Of a stretch of 17,906 nucleotides of DNA, positions 5,304-12,341 are shown piece after piece. Origin of the DNA: CAZWRN01 sp964446685 (GTDB taxonomy: Bacteria; Patescibacteriota; Microgenomatia; Daviesbacterales; UBA10151); NCBI GenBank assembly GCA_964446685.1, contig CAYUPO010000020.1, positions 1-17,906 of the forward strand, in the 5' to 3' direction. Position 1 is the first letter of the stretch, and each line of letters begins with the position of its first letter. The position numbers and the translations under genes were made by a program. The notes below the pieces were generated by a model that was not told where the DNA came from, did not search any database, and worked only from the letters and a program-made list of their open reading frames with translations.

Positions 5304-6778
5304 TGAATCAAAAAACAGCCATTATTATCGGGGCAGGTTTTGGCGGACTTTCACTCGCCCCTTTACTCGCCAAACAAGGATACAAAGTTACCGTTCTCGA
5401 AAAAAATAAACTTCCTGGTGGCAGGGCCAGAGTTTGGAAAACCAAAGGTTTTTCCTTTGACATGGGACCATCTTGGTATCTCGGACCGGAGATCTTTGAA
5501 AAATATTTTGCCGAATTTGGATTAAAAGTTTCAGATCTCTATCAACTCAAAAGACTTGACCCAGCTTATCGGATATTTTTTACCGACAAAGAAATAATTA
5601 ATGTTTCCCCAGATCTAAAAAAAGTTTATCAGCTGTTTGACACTCTGGAAGAAAACGGTGCTGAAAAATTAAAAAAATATCTTGCCCAGTCCAAATACCA
5701 ATATGATGTTTCAATGGAAAACTTTATTTACAAAGAGTATCGGACAATTTTTGATTTTGTCAGTAAAAGATTGCTCAAAGAAGGCCCCAAACTCAATGTC
5801 TTTGATAATATGGAAAAATTTACAGCTCGTTTTTTTTCCAGTGACAAAGCCAGAAAAATCGTTTCCTATACTATGGTTTTCCTCGGAGGTTCACCAAAAA
5901 CTACTCCGGGGCTATACGCCATTATGGCTCACATGGATATGAATCTGGGCGTCTGGTATCCGATGAAAGGCTTTGGCGCTATTGTAAATTCTCTGATCAA
6001 TCTGGGTAAAAACCAAAAAGTCGAATATATATACGACTCACCAGTTAAAAAAATTATTACTAAAAACAATTTAGCAGTTGGGGTGCAAACAGACAAAAAA
6101 AAGTTTTTTGCTGATATCGTCATCACCAGTGCTGATCTGCCATTTAGTGAAACACATTTACTCGAAAAAGAAAACCAATCTTATCCTCAGAAATACTGGG
6201 ACAAAAAATCGATAGCTCCGTCTGCTTTTATTGTTTACCTGGGAGTTAAAAGAAAGATCAAAAATCTGCAACATCACAATCTGGTACTCGCCAATGACTG
6301 GAACGAACATTTTAACTCTATTTTTGAAAACCCAAGCTGGCATCAAAAACCTTCCTACTATGTTTGTGCTCCTTCAAAAACCGACCCTTCAACAGCCCCA
6401 AAAGGAATGGAAAATATTTTTATTTTAATCCCTGTAGCGGCTGGTCTAAAAGATTCTGATAAAACCCGCGAAGATTATTATCAGCTGATTATGAAAAACT
6501 TCCAGGAAACAATCGGAGATAATTTCGAAAAAGACATTATCGTCAAAAGAATTTTCAGCCAAAGAGATTTTATAAAAGATTATCATGCATACAAAGGAAC
6601 AGCTTTGGGAATGGCTCCAACCTTTATGCAGTCAGCTTATTTCAGACCACAGCACCAAAGCAAAAAAATTAAAAATCTTTACTATACCGGACTTTACAAT
6701 CATCCGGGCACTGGAGTCCCAATGGTTATGATTTCCTCCCAGATTGCAGCAGCAGAGATCGCCAAAAATGATAAGTAG
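5303..6778 (+). CDS. crtI: Phytoene desaturase (CrtI-type, FAD-dependent)
   Basis: This 491-residue enzyme has the usual CrtI length. It opens with a dinucleotide-binding fold: AIIIGAGFGGLSLAPLLAKQG (6-26), VLEKN (31-35), PGGRAR (38-43) and GFSFDMGPSWYL (49-60). It closes with the CrtI C-terminal FAD signature YYTGLYNHPGTGVPMVMISSQ (460-480). These enzymes introduce double bonds into phytoene to give lycopene or a related product, at the membrane. Number of desaturation steps cannot be read from sequence. The start overlaps the upstream stop by 1 nt and the end overlaps crtB by 11 nt, and the crtI-crtB-prenyltransferase order supports the function strongly. Confidence 0.92.
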   Translation: MNQKTAIIIGAGFGGLSLAPLLAKQGYKVTVLEKNKLPGGRARVWKTKGFSFDMGPSWYLGPEIFEKYFAEFGLKVSDLYQLKRLDPAYRIFFTDKEIINVSPDLKKVYQLFDTLEENGAEKLKKYLAQSKYQYDVSMENFIYKEYRTIFDFVSKRLLKEGPKLNVFDNMEKFTARFFSSDKARKIVSYTMVFLGGSPKTTPGLYAIMAHMDMNLGVWYPMKGFGAIVNSLINLGKNQKVEYIYDSPVKKIITKNNLAVGVQTDKKKFFADIVITSADLPFSETHLLEKENQSYPQKYWDKKSIAPSAFIVYLGVKRKIKNLQHHNLVLANDWNEHFNSIFENPSWHQKPSYYVCAPSKTDPSTAPKGMENIFILIPVAAGLKDSDKTREDYYQLIMKNFQETIGDNFEKDIIVKRIFSQRDFIKDYHAYKGTALGMAPTFMQSAYFRPQHQSKKIKNLYYTGLYNHPGTGVPMVMISSQIAAAEIAKNDK

Positions 6779-7595
6779 CACTATTTTTAACATCTTCCGC
6801 AAAGGCAGTAAAACTTATTTTTACAGCAGTCTTTTTTTCCCTTCATCAATCCGGGAGGATGTTTTTGTTTTATACAGTTTTGTCAGAGTCGTTGATGATT
6901 TTGTCGACCATATCCCGCAACAGAAAAAACAGTTTTATGCTTTTAAAAATGAATACCTCAAAGCTGTCAAAGGAACTGCTTCTAAAAATATTATTATTCA
7001 GGGTTTTGTGGATCTCTGCCAACGAAAACAGATAAAAAAAATCTGGGTGGATAGCTTTTTTGATGCTATGGAAGCGGATCTAACAAAAAAGAATTATCAA
7101 ACCATTCAGGAACTGGAAAAATACATTTATGGCTCTGCCGAAGTAATCGGCCTGATCATGGCAAAAATAATGGATCTCCCAAAAGCTTCTTATCCGGTTG
7201 CTAGAAAATTTGCTAAAACAATGCAGTTATGCAACTTTATTCGTGATATTGACGAAGACTACTCTTTAGGAAGGACTTATTTACCAAAAACTGAATTAGC
7301 AAAGTTTGGTTTGACTAAATTATCTCCGGATACAGCAGCTAAGACACCGGTAAAGTTTAATAATTTTATTACTTATCAGATCAACCGCTATTTCAAATGG
7401 AACAATCAGGCAAAATCAGGTTACAAGTATTTACCTTTTCAGTTTTTAATACCTATTAAAACAGCTAATGATTTATATGAATGGACTCTTAAGGAGATCC
7501 AAAAAGACCCGCAGATTGTTTTTAGTAAAAAAATTAAACCATCTGTTTCAAGAATAATTCTTCAAATCGGCAAGAATTCTCTTTCCAGATCATGA
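6768..7595 (+). CDS. crtB: Phytoene synthase (CrtB, squalene/phytoene synthase family)
   Basis: This 275-residue protein joins two prenyl diphosphates head to head. Both Asp-rich Mg sites are present: RVVDDFVD (40-47; D43, D44, D47) and NFIRDIDEDYSLGRTYLP (156-173; D160, D164). Upstream residues FYSSLFFPSSIREDVFVLYSFVR match the usual SxxFPxxxRxxxxxLYxFxR pattern. Its neighbour CrtI and the elongase-like enzyme favour a C40 phytoene rather than squalene or dehydrosqualene role, but substrate length is inferred. The ATG at 6768 is chosen over an in-frame one at 6744 because it gives the natural family N-terminus; it overlaps crtI by 11 nt. It overlaps the next gene by 4 nt (ATGA). Confidence 0.92.
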   Translation: MISSTIFNIFRKGSKTYFYSSLFFPSSIREDVFVLYSFVRVVDDFVDHIPQQKKQFYAFKNEYLKAVKGTASKNIIIQGFVDLCQRKQIKKIWVDSFFDAMEADLTKKNYQTIQELEKYIYGSAEVIGLIMAKIMDLPKASYPVARKFAKTMQLCNFIRDIDEDYSLGRTYLPKTELAKFGLTKLSPDTAAKTPVKFNNFITYQINRYFKWNNQAKSGYKYLPFQFLIPIKTANDLYEWTLKEIQKDPQIVFSKKIKPSVSRIILQIGKNSLSRS

Positions 7596-8428
7596 AACTG
7601 AAAACTCTTTTAAAAATATCCCGTCCTAAATTCTGGCTTTACCTGGCAGGTCCTTTTTTAGTTGGATTTACTGCCGGAAGTTCCCATTTAGCGGATTTTG
7701 CTTCAATTAATTTTTGGATTCTTTTACTTTTTTTCTTGGTCCCAGCAAATATCTTTTTATACGGTATCAATGACTTGTTTGATATCCCAACTGATAAATA
7801 TAACAAGAAGAAAAAGTCATCTGAGCATCTTCTACAAAAATCCGAAACAAAATCCTTAAAAACTGTTTTACTTTTATGTCTGGTTATGACAGTAGTGGTA
7901 GTCTGGATCTTGCCCAATCTAACCAGTCAACTTTGGCTACTTGGATTTATTTTTTTAGCCACATTTTATTCCTCACCTCCACTTAGATTTAAATCATCTC
8001 CACTACTCGATTTTTCATCTAATCTACTATATGCAATACCAGGCTTTGTGGGGTTTTCTACTTTAACCAATAGTTCTATTTCAAAAGAAGTTATATTGGC
8101 AGCTTTTTGCTGGACCGGTGCCATGCATTTATTTTCAGCAATTCCGGATATTACAGCTGATAAAAAAGCCGGGATTACCACATCGGCTGTTTTTTTGGGA
8201 GAAAAGAAATCTTTATTGCTCTGCACAGTTCTCTGGTTTAGCTGCGCTTTAACAGTTCAGTTAATCTTTGGACTTACTCTTACTACACTGATTGCTTTTA
8301 TCTATCCTTTAATTGCTTTGCTTGTATTTTTTAAAAAGAATCCTGATCTTCCAAAAATTTATAGGTATTATCCCTATATAAATACTCTTTTTGGTTTTAT
8401 ACTTTTTTTAGCAGTAGCTTTTAAATGA
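7592..8428 (+). CDS. UbiA family prenyltransferase, lycopene elongase-like
   Basis: This 278-residue integral membrane enzyme has about eight hydrophobic helices. Both prenyl-diphosphate/Mg motifs are present: NDLFDIPTD (60-68) and DITAD (186-190). The opening SRPKFWLYLAGPFLVGF (10-26), LVPANIFLYGIND (49-61) and LFSAIPDITADKKAGITT (180-197) resemble the lycopene elongases of haloarchaeal bacterioruberin synthesis and actinobacterial CrtEb. Those add C5 units from DMAPP to lycopene with hydration, giving C45/C50 carotenoids. Position directly after crtB supports this. Alternatives within UbiA (quinone or heme prenylation) are less likely given the neighbours. It overlaps crtB and the glycosyltransferase by 4 nt each. 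Confidence 0.8.
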   Translation: MKLKTLLKISRPKFWLYLAGPFLVGFTAGSSHLADFASINFWILLLFFLVPANIFLYGINDLFDIPTDKYNKKKKSSEHLLQKSETKSLKTVLLLCLVMTVVVVWILPNLTSQLWLLGFIFLATFYSSPPLRFKSSPLLDFSSNLLYAIPGFVGFSTLTNSSISKEVILAAFCWTGAMHLFSAIPDITADKKAGITTSAVFLGEKKSLLLCTVLWFSCALTVQLIFGLTLTTLIAFIYPLIALLVFFKKNPDLPKIYRYYPYINTLFGFILFLAVAFK

Positions 8429-9144
8429 ACACTCCCAAAATATCAGTTATTATCCCTACTTTAAATGAAAGCGGCTATATCACAACCTTGCTAAAAGCAC
8501 TATCTAATCAGTCTTTCCAGAGTGCAGAAATAATTGTTGTGGATGCAGCTTCAACAGACTCAACTATTGCCGAAATAAAAAAATTTAAAACTGTTAGGCT
8601 GTATCAGGGAAATCCGCCGGTTGCTTCCCAGCGCAACTTAGGAGCAGGCAAAGCTTCTGGAGATATATTAATTTTCTTAGATGCCGATACCAACCCTTCA
8701 GCGGATTTTATTCAAAAAGCTGTTAAACACTTTAATAAATCTGATTTAGATGCTACCTGTCCCTGGTTTATTCCTGATAGCAAAAACCCATTTTTATGGC
8801 TCATCTATCTATTTTTTAGCAGCTGTTTTTTTCTGTTTCAATATTTTCTACCATCGGGTGCCGCCTCCTGTCTAATAGTCAGGAAAAAAATATTCCTGAA
8901 AGAAAAAGGCTTTGACAGCCAGTACAAATTTGAAGATATTGAACTTATTCGCAGGTTGGGCAATAAATATACTTTTCGCATTCTTCCACAAGTTTTAAAG
9001 GTCTCTCCCCGAAGATTTTACAGTCAGGGAATATTTATCACCTTAATAAAATATCTTCTCTTGTCATTATTATTTTGTTTTAACCTATTTAAATTAGCCA
9101 ATAACATAGAGTATAGTTTCGGAAACCATCGCCAAAAAAAATAA
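8425..9144 (+). CDS. Family 2 glycosyltransferase, possibly carotenoid-modifying
   Basis: This 239-residue protein has the GT-A nucleotide-sugar fold: ISVIIPTLNESGYITTLLKAL (6-26), IIVVDAASTDSTI (36-48), a Q69-R70-N71-x-G site, then the metal-binding LDADT (85-89). The acceptor/base motif FEDIEL (169-174) follows. Hydrophobic stretches at about 122-142 and 203-222 suggest membrane attachment. GT2 enzymes of this size include carotenoid glycosyltransferases of the CrtQ type, and the 4-nt overlap with the elongase-like gene suggests it glycosylates the hydroxylated carotenoid end; this is an inference from context. A lipid or other polyprenol acceptor is possible. Confidence 0.78.
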   Translation: MNTPKISVIIPTLNESGYITTLLKALSNQSFQSAEIIVVDAASTDSTIAEIKKFKTVRLYQGNPPVASQRNLGAGKASGDILIFLDADTNPSADFIQKAVKHFNKSDLDATCPWFIPDSKNPFLWLIYLFFSSCFFLFQYFLPSGAASCLIVRKKIFLKEKGFDSQYKFEDIELIRRLGNKYTFRILPQVLKVSPRRFYSQGIFITLIKYLLLSLLFCFNLFKLANNIEYSFGNHRQKK

Positions 9145-9145
9145 T

Positions 9146-9721
9146 ATGAGCCAACCCCAACAGCAACTCCAAGATTTAAAACAAAGAATGCTTAAAGATG
9201 AAACTCTTCCTTTAAAAGAGACCGCCACCAACTTAGTTTTTGGTGAAGGAAGTGTAAACCCAAAAGTCTATTTTTTAGGCGAAGCCCCCGGACGTTTTGA
9301 AGATTTATCTGGCAGGCCTTTTATCGGCCAAGCGGGCAAATTATTGGAAAAGTTACTGACTGAAATTGGTCTTACCCGGGAAGAGGTTTATATCACCAGT
9401 ATTTTAAGATACCGTCCACCGCAAAACCGAGATCCCAAACCAGATGAAATAGAAAGTTTTAGACCTTACTTAGATGAAGAAATTGCTATTATAAAACCCA
9501 AAATCATTGCCACTCTGGGAAGGTTTTCACTTAATAAATTTTTACCGGATTCCAAAATATCTCAGGTTCATGGAATTCCCCATCCTATAACTTTTAATGG
9601 TTTAAACACCATAGTTTTACCTTTATATCATCCTGCCGCTGCTCTTAGGAGAAGGGAGTTTTTTAATGTTCTTCAAAAAGATTTCTTCACGCTCAAACAA
9701 TTAATTGATAGCGACTTATAG
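9146..9721 (+). CDS. Uracil-DNA glycosylase, family 4-like but cysteine-free
   Basis: This 191-residue protein removes uracil from DNA by family resemblance. Motifs: VFGEG (31-35), VYFLGEAPGRFEDLSGRPFIGQAGKLL (41-67), VYITSILRYRPPQNRDPKPDE (81-101), and the C-terminal LYHPAAAL (160-167). Family 4 enzymes hold a [4Fe-4S] cluster with four cysteines; this protein has none at all. The expected Cys of the KCRPP block is Y89, that of the ExxxCxPYL block is F105, and the N-terminal pair before VFGEG is missing. The catalytic motifs are retained, so activity is plausible without the cluster. It begins 1 nt after the glycosyltransferase stop and ends the operon; its link with pigment genes is probably only positional. 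Confidence 0.85.
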   Translation: MSQPQQQLQDLKQRMLKDETLPLKETATNLVFGEGSVNPKVYFLGEAPGRFEDLSGRPFIGQAGKLLEKLLTEIGLTREEVYITSILRYRPPQNRDPKPDEIESFRPYLDEEIAIIKPKIIATLGRFSLNKFLPDSKISQVHGIPHPITFNGLNTIVLPLYHPAAALRRREFFNVLQKDFFTLKQLIDSDL

Positions 9722-9732
9722 CTATTTTGCTC

Positions 9733-9763
9733 TTGACTCTTACAGAGCTCATATGTGTACAAT
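9733..9763 (+). promoter_or_regulatory. Promoter for the pilin-like gene
   Basis: TTGACT (9733-9738) and TACAAT (9758-9763) are separated by 19 nt, slightly long. Transcription would begin near 9770, giving a 5' leader of about 110 nt, unlike the leaderless starts elsewhere in the window. Confidence 0.5.
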
Positions 9764-9782
9764 TACTTTGATAGCTAGATAC

Positions 9783-9835
9783 TGCCCATCTGGTTACAGT
9801 GTAAGTTTAAAAATCTTACCTGTTTTGGCTGGGCA
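9783..9835 (+). promoter_or_regulatory. Structured 5' leader of the pilin-like mRNA
   Basis: Within the leader, TGCCCA (9783-9788) pairs with TGGGCA (9830-9835). Inside, ACAG-t-GTAAG (9796-9805) pairs with CTTACCTGT (9815-9823) with one bulged base, over a TTTAAAAAT loop. This makes a two-level hairpin ahead of the ribosome site. It does not match a riboswitch class that I recognise, including the c-di-GMP type often seen before pilus genes. Confidence 0.4.
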
Positions 9836-9864
9836 TTACTTGTTAGTCTTTAATGTCTAAATCC

Positions 9865-9874
9865 AAAGGAGGTG
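9865..9874 (+). promoter_or_regulatory. Strong Shine-Dalgarno that sets a TTG start
   Basis: AAAGGAGGTG, continuing GA, is fully complementary to the 3' end of bacterial 16S rRNA. Its core GGAGG ends 8 nt before TTG at 9881. The in-frame GTG at 9872 lies inside the Shine-Dalgarno itself and cannot be its start, so TTG is preferred. Confidence 0.75.
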
Positions 9875-9880
9875 AGACTG

Positions 9881-10414
9881 TTGAGAAAAACTACAAATAA
9901 GAAAAATGGTTTCACTTTGGTGGAGCTTTTAGTTGTTATCGCAATTATTGCTGTACTTGCAGCAGTTGTGGTACTTATCATTAATCCATTGGAATTAACC
10001 CGTCAGAGTAGAGATACTGCTCGTTTAAGTGATTTAACTAGTTTAAATAACGCTTTGAACGTAGCTGTTCAGGAAGCATCCACTTCCGGAGCTCAGATTT
10101 TGTGTGTTGGCACTACTGCTCCATGTTCTGGAACATCAAATACCGCACCACAGACAACAACCCGGAAAGCTGATGGTACTGGTTGGGTAAAAGTTAACCT
10201 CGGTTCACAGACAGCTGTGTCCGTGCCGACTTTACCTGCTGATCCAGTTAATGATGCAACCTATCATTACACTTACACCACAAATGGTGCTGGTGACAAG
10301 TGGGAGATCAACGCCGTATTGGAATCACAAAAATTCCAAACTAAGATGGCTGCTGATGGTGGAGACAACGACAACGTTTACGAGGTCGGTTCAGATTACA
10401 CTATCATCAACTAA
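9881..10414 (+). CDS. Type IV pilin/pseudopilin-like protein
   Basis: This 177-residue secreted protein has a class III prepilin leader: KKNG then FTLVELLVVIAIIAVLAAVVVLIINP (processing after G10, F11 as the methylated residue, E15 as Glu+5), continuous with the N-terminal helix. The rest is a globular domain rich in Thr, Ala, Asp and Asn, with two cysteines in LCVGTTAPC (approximately 73-81) likely forming a small loop. It would be cleaved by a prepilin peptidase and assembled into a pilus or type II secretion-like filament; no assembly genes are in the window. Start is TTG. The coding sequence is less AT-rich than its neighbours and the mRNA has its own promoter, leader and terminator, which suggests high expression. 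Confidence 0.9.
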   Translation: MRKTTNKKNGFTLVELLVVIAIIAVLAAVVVLIINPLELTRQSRDTARLSDLTSLNNALNVAVQEASTSGAQILCVGTTAPCSGTSNTAPQTTTRKADGTGWVKVNLGSQTAVSVPTLPADPVNDATYHYTYTTNGAGDKWEINAVLESQKFQTKMAADGGDNDNVYEVGSDYTIIN

Positions 10415-10438
10415 GTTGATTGGTTAAAAAAACAAAAC

Positions 10439-10466
10439 AAGCCGCCGGGAAACCAGCGGCTTTTTT
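10439..10466 (+). terminator. Rho-independent terminator of the pilin-like gene
   Basis: GCCGC (10441-10445) pairs with GCGGC (10456-10460). Inside, after one C/A mismatch, GG pairs with CC around a GAAA tetraloop. Six T residues follow (10461-10466). Flanking AA/TT extends the stem. It is 25 nt past the stop codon. Confidence 0.9.
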
Positions 10467-10490
10467 GTACCTCTTTAAGCAAGACAGTTG

Positions 10491-10519
10491 TTAACATCCC
10501 TTATTAAATATGCTAACCT
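10491..10519 (+). promoter_or_regulatory. Promoter for the GNAT gene
   Basis: TTAACA (10491-10496), a 17-nt spacer, and TAACCT (10514-10519) preceded by TGC form a weak extended -10 promoter. The ATG at 10527 follows 7 nt after the box with no Shine-Dalgarno, again predicting a leaderless mRNA. Confidence 0.4.
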
Positions 10520-10526
10520 CACACAT

Positions 10527-10961
10527 ATGAATAAAATAACAATAGAAATTATGAAAAAAGAAGATCTTCACGAAGTTGCAACAGTATTTATGAAAGTTTT
10601 TAATCAAGTTGGAGAGCATTGGACACTAGAAATTGCAAAGGAACACATTGAATCAAACTTCTTTGGAGACTGCCATTTTGTAGCTCTATCTAAAGACAGA
10701 ATTATCGGATTAATCATAGGCCTTCCACTCATTTTTGAAAGAGGGAATTCGCTTTTTGTAGATGCTATTGCTGTACTTCCTGAATATCAACATGAGGGTG
10801 TGGGAACATTATTATGGAAAAAGATGGAACAATATGCAGATAAAAATGCTTTTAATACAATAAGACTTCTAACAAATCCAAAACTAAAATCATTTGATTG
10901 GTATAAAAACATGGGCTATGAGAAAAGTGGATGGGTTGAAGTTTTTAAAAAACTAAAATAG
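10527..10961 (+). CDS. GNAT family N-acetyltransferase
   Basis: This 144-residue protein has the GNAT fold with an acetyl-CoA binding motif A: LFVDAIAVLPEYQHEGVGTLLWKKME (76-101), where Q88-H89-E90-G91-V92-G93 is the Q/RxxGxG/A loop. It ends with the typical FDWYKNMGYEKSGW (123-136). It transfers acetyl from acetyl-CoA to an amine; the substrate cannot be read. The start at 10527 is preferred over an in-frame one at 10488 because the latter would include the promoter. It stands alone: a terminator precedes it, and it converges on the rpsI end of the ribosomal operon with only a 24-nt gap and no visible terminator. Confidence 0.85.
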   Translation: MNKITIEIMKKEDLHEVATVFMKVFNQVGEHWTLEIAKEHIESNFFGDCHFVALSKDRIIGLIIGLPLIFERGNSLFVDAIAVLPEYQHEGVGTLLWKKMEQYADKNAFNTIRLLTNPKLKSFDWYKNMGYEKSGWVEVFKKLK

Positions 10962-10985
10962 CACCTTTAGATAAATGGCTCAAAA

Positions 10986-11396
10986 TTATCGTTTTGGAGA
11001 TTGTTTGAGGGCTCGGGCTTTTCCTGCTCGGCCAAATTTTCTTCGTTCTCTGACTCTGGCATCTCTAGTTAGTAGTCCTGCAGTTTTTAGTGGTTTTCGA
11101 TGAGTTTCAGTACTGATCTGTTCTAATACTTTAGCAATACCATGGACAACAGCATCAAGCTGAGACTTAGTACCACCACCAATAATTTTTACAGTACCAC
11201 TGTATTTACCAAGAGTTTTAGTTAGTTCAAATGGTCGCTGATAAGCTTTTTGAGCAACCACTCCACCAAAGTAATCTGAGATTGGTTTACCATTTACGAT
11301 TATTTGTGATTGTCCAGGAAAAAGCCTTACTCTAGCAACTGCTTCTTTGCGTCGTCCTACTGATTGATGAACATTTTGATCTGCTGTAGCTGCCAT
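10986..11396 (-). CDS. rpsI: 30S ribosomal protein S9
   Basis: This 136-residue protein of the small subunit head reaches the P-site tRNA with its C-terminal tail. Typical features: VGRRKEAVARVRLFPG (13-28), VNGKPISDYFGG (34-45), the VHGIAKVLEQ helix, LLTRDARVRERRKFGRAGKARA (108-129) and the invariant basic end SPKR. An AGGAGG lies 15 nt upstream, inside the end of rplM, longer than usual spacing. It is the last gene of the block; rplM-rpsI pairing is the normal order. Confidence 0.95.
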   Translation of the reverse strand: MAATADQNVHQSVGRRKEAVARVRLFPGQSQIIVNGKPISDYFGGVVAQKAYQRPFELTKTLGKYSGTVKIIGGGTKSQLDAVVHGIAKVLEQISTETHRKPLKTAGLLTRDARVRERRKFGRAGKARALKQSPKR

Positions 11397-11400
11397 ATGA

Positions 11401-11874
11401 TTAACTTACTGCCTCCTCTGTTTTTACATCTTCTTTAACTTCGGTTGTTTTAACCGCTTTAGTACTAAGCTGTCTTTGAAAAGTATGCTCATCTCCTGGA
11501 AATACATGCAGTTTTCGGATTAAAACATCTCCCAATTTGTTTCCAGGAAGCATGCCTTTTACCGCGTGCTCAATAATTTTGTTTGGATTTGCTTTAAGCA
11601 ATGCATTAAATGAATCTACCCGAAGTCCTCCAGGAAAACCTGAATGTCTAGTATATTTTTTATCTGTCGCTTTTTTACCAGTTACTTTAACCAAGCTAGC
11701 GTTTGTAACAACTACAAAATCTCCCATGTCCAGATAAGGCACAAAATTAACTTTGGATTTCCCACGCAGCTTATCTGCTACCTGAACAGCCAGACGACCT
11801 AAAACCATACCTTTTGCATCGATATGATACCAGGTTCTTTTAACATCTCTTGCTGATACAACATTAGTTGACAT
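11401..11874 (-). CDS. rplM: 50S ribosomal protein L13
   Basis: This 157-residue protein is an early-assembly large-subunit protein. Seen: WYHIDAKGMVLGRLAVQVADKLRGK (15-39), YLDMGDFVVVTNA (47-59), a YTRHSGFPGG block, and MLPGNKLGDVLIRKLHVFPGDEHTFQRQ (108-135). The last 20 or so residues are an acidic/Lys tail (TEVKEDVKTEEAVS) beyond the usual L13 end. AAGGA is present 12 nt upstream of the ATG. It follows rplQ directly and precedes rpsI by 4 nt. Confidence 0.95.
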   Translation of the reverse strand: MSTNVVSARDVKRTWYHIDAKGMVLGRLAVQVADKLRGKSKVNFVPYLDMGDFVVVTNASLVKVTGKKATDKKYTRHSGFPGGLRVDSFNALLKANPNKIIEHAVKGMLPGNKLGDVLIRKLHVFPGDEHTFQRQLSTKAVKTTEVKEDVKTEEAVS

Positions 11875-11876
11875 AA

Positions 11877-12341
11877 TTATTTAGTTTCCTTTTTAGCTTT
11901 AACAGCTTTTGCTTTAACTTCTTTATTTATTTCTACTTCAGCACTTACTTCTGTTTTATCAGCAGCTTTCTTCTCTGCTTTGGCTACCGGTGTTGAAAGC
12001 AATAAACTCATTTTAACCATCATTGCTCCATCTCCCTGTCGATTTCCCAATTTAACTAAAGAAGTGTATCCACTTGTTCGGTCTTTCAAACGAGGAAGCA
12101 ATTCTTTAATTAGTTTATCCTGTGCCAATTTATTCACTAAAAATTGAGCCACCAATCTTCTGGTAGACTCAGACTTTGACTGATTGATAATTTTATCAAC
12201 CAACCCTTTAATAGATTTTGCTTTGGCTTCTGTAGTCTGGATAGATTCTGAGAATATGAGTGATTGGACTAAGCCTTTGAAAAGAGCCGTCCGTTGATTT
12301 TTATCTCTACCAAGATGTGCGCCATATACATTATGCCTCAC
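11877..12341 (-). CDS. rplQ: 50S ribosomal protein L17
   Basis: This 154-residue protein starts with GTG at 12341, giving the conserved MRHNVYGAHLGR; an ATG at 12331 lies out of this frame. The domain (1-118) shows RTALFKGLVQSLIFSESIQTTEAKAKSIKGLVDKII and the C-terminal GDGAMMVKMSLL. A Lys/Ala/Glu-rich tail (about 120-154) extends beyond typical L17, as in several other bacteria. It overlaps the end of rpoA by 11 nt, so translation is probably coupled; rpoA-rplQ is the classical order. Confidence 0.94.
   Translation of the reverse strand: MRHNVYGAHLGRDKNQRTALFKGLVQSLIFSESIQTTEAKAKSIKGLVDKIINQSKSESTRRLVAQFLVNKLAQDKLIKELLPRLKDRTSGYTSLVKLGNRQGDGAMMVKMSLLLSTPVAKAEKKAADKTEVSAEVEINKEVKAKAVKAKKETK

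Noticed and set aside
9872..9880. GTG start for the pilin-like gene
   Set aside because: The GTG lies within the Shine-Dalgarno; the TTG at 9881 has correct spacing.
10488..10526. Longer GNAT N-terminus
   Set aside because: It spans the putative promoter and the family start fits the ATG at 10527.
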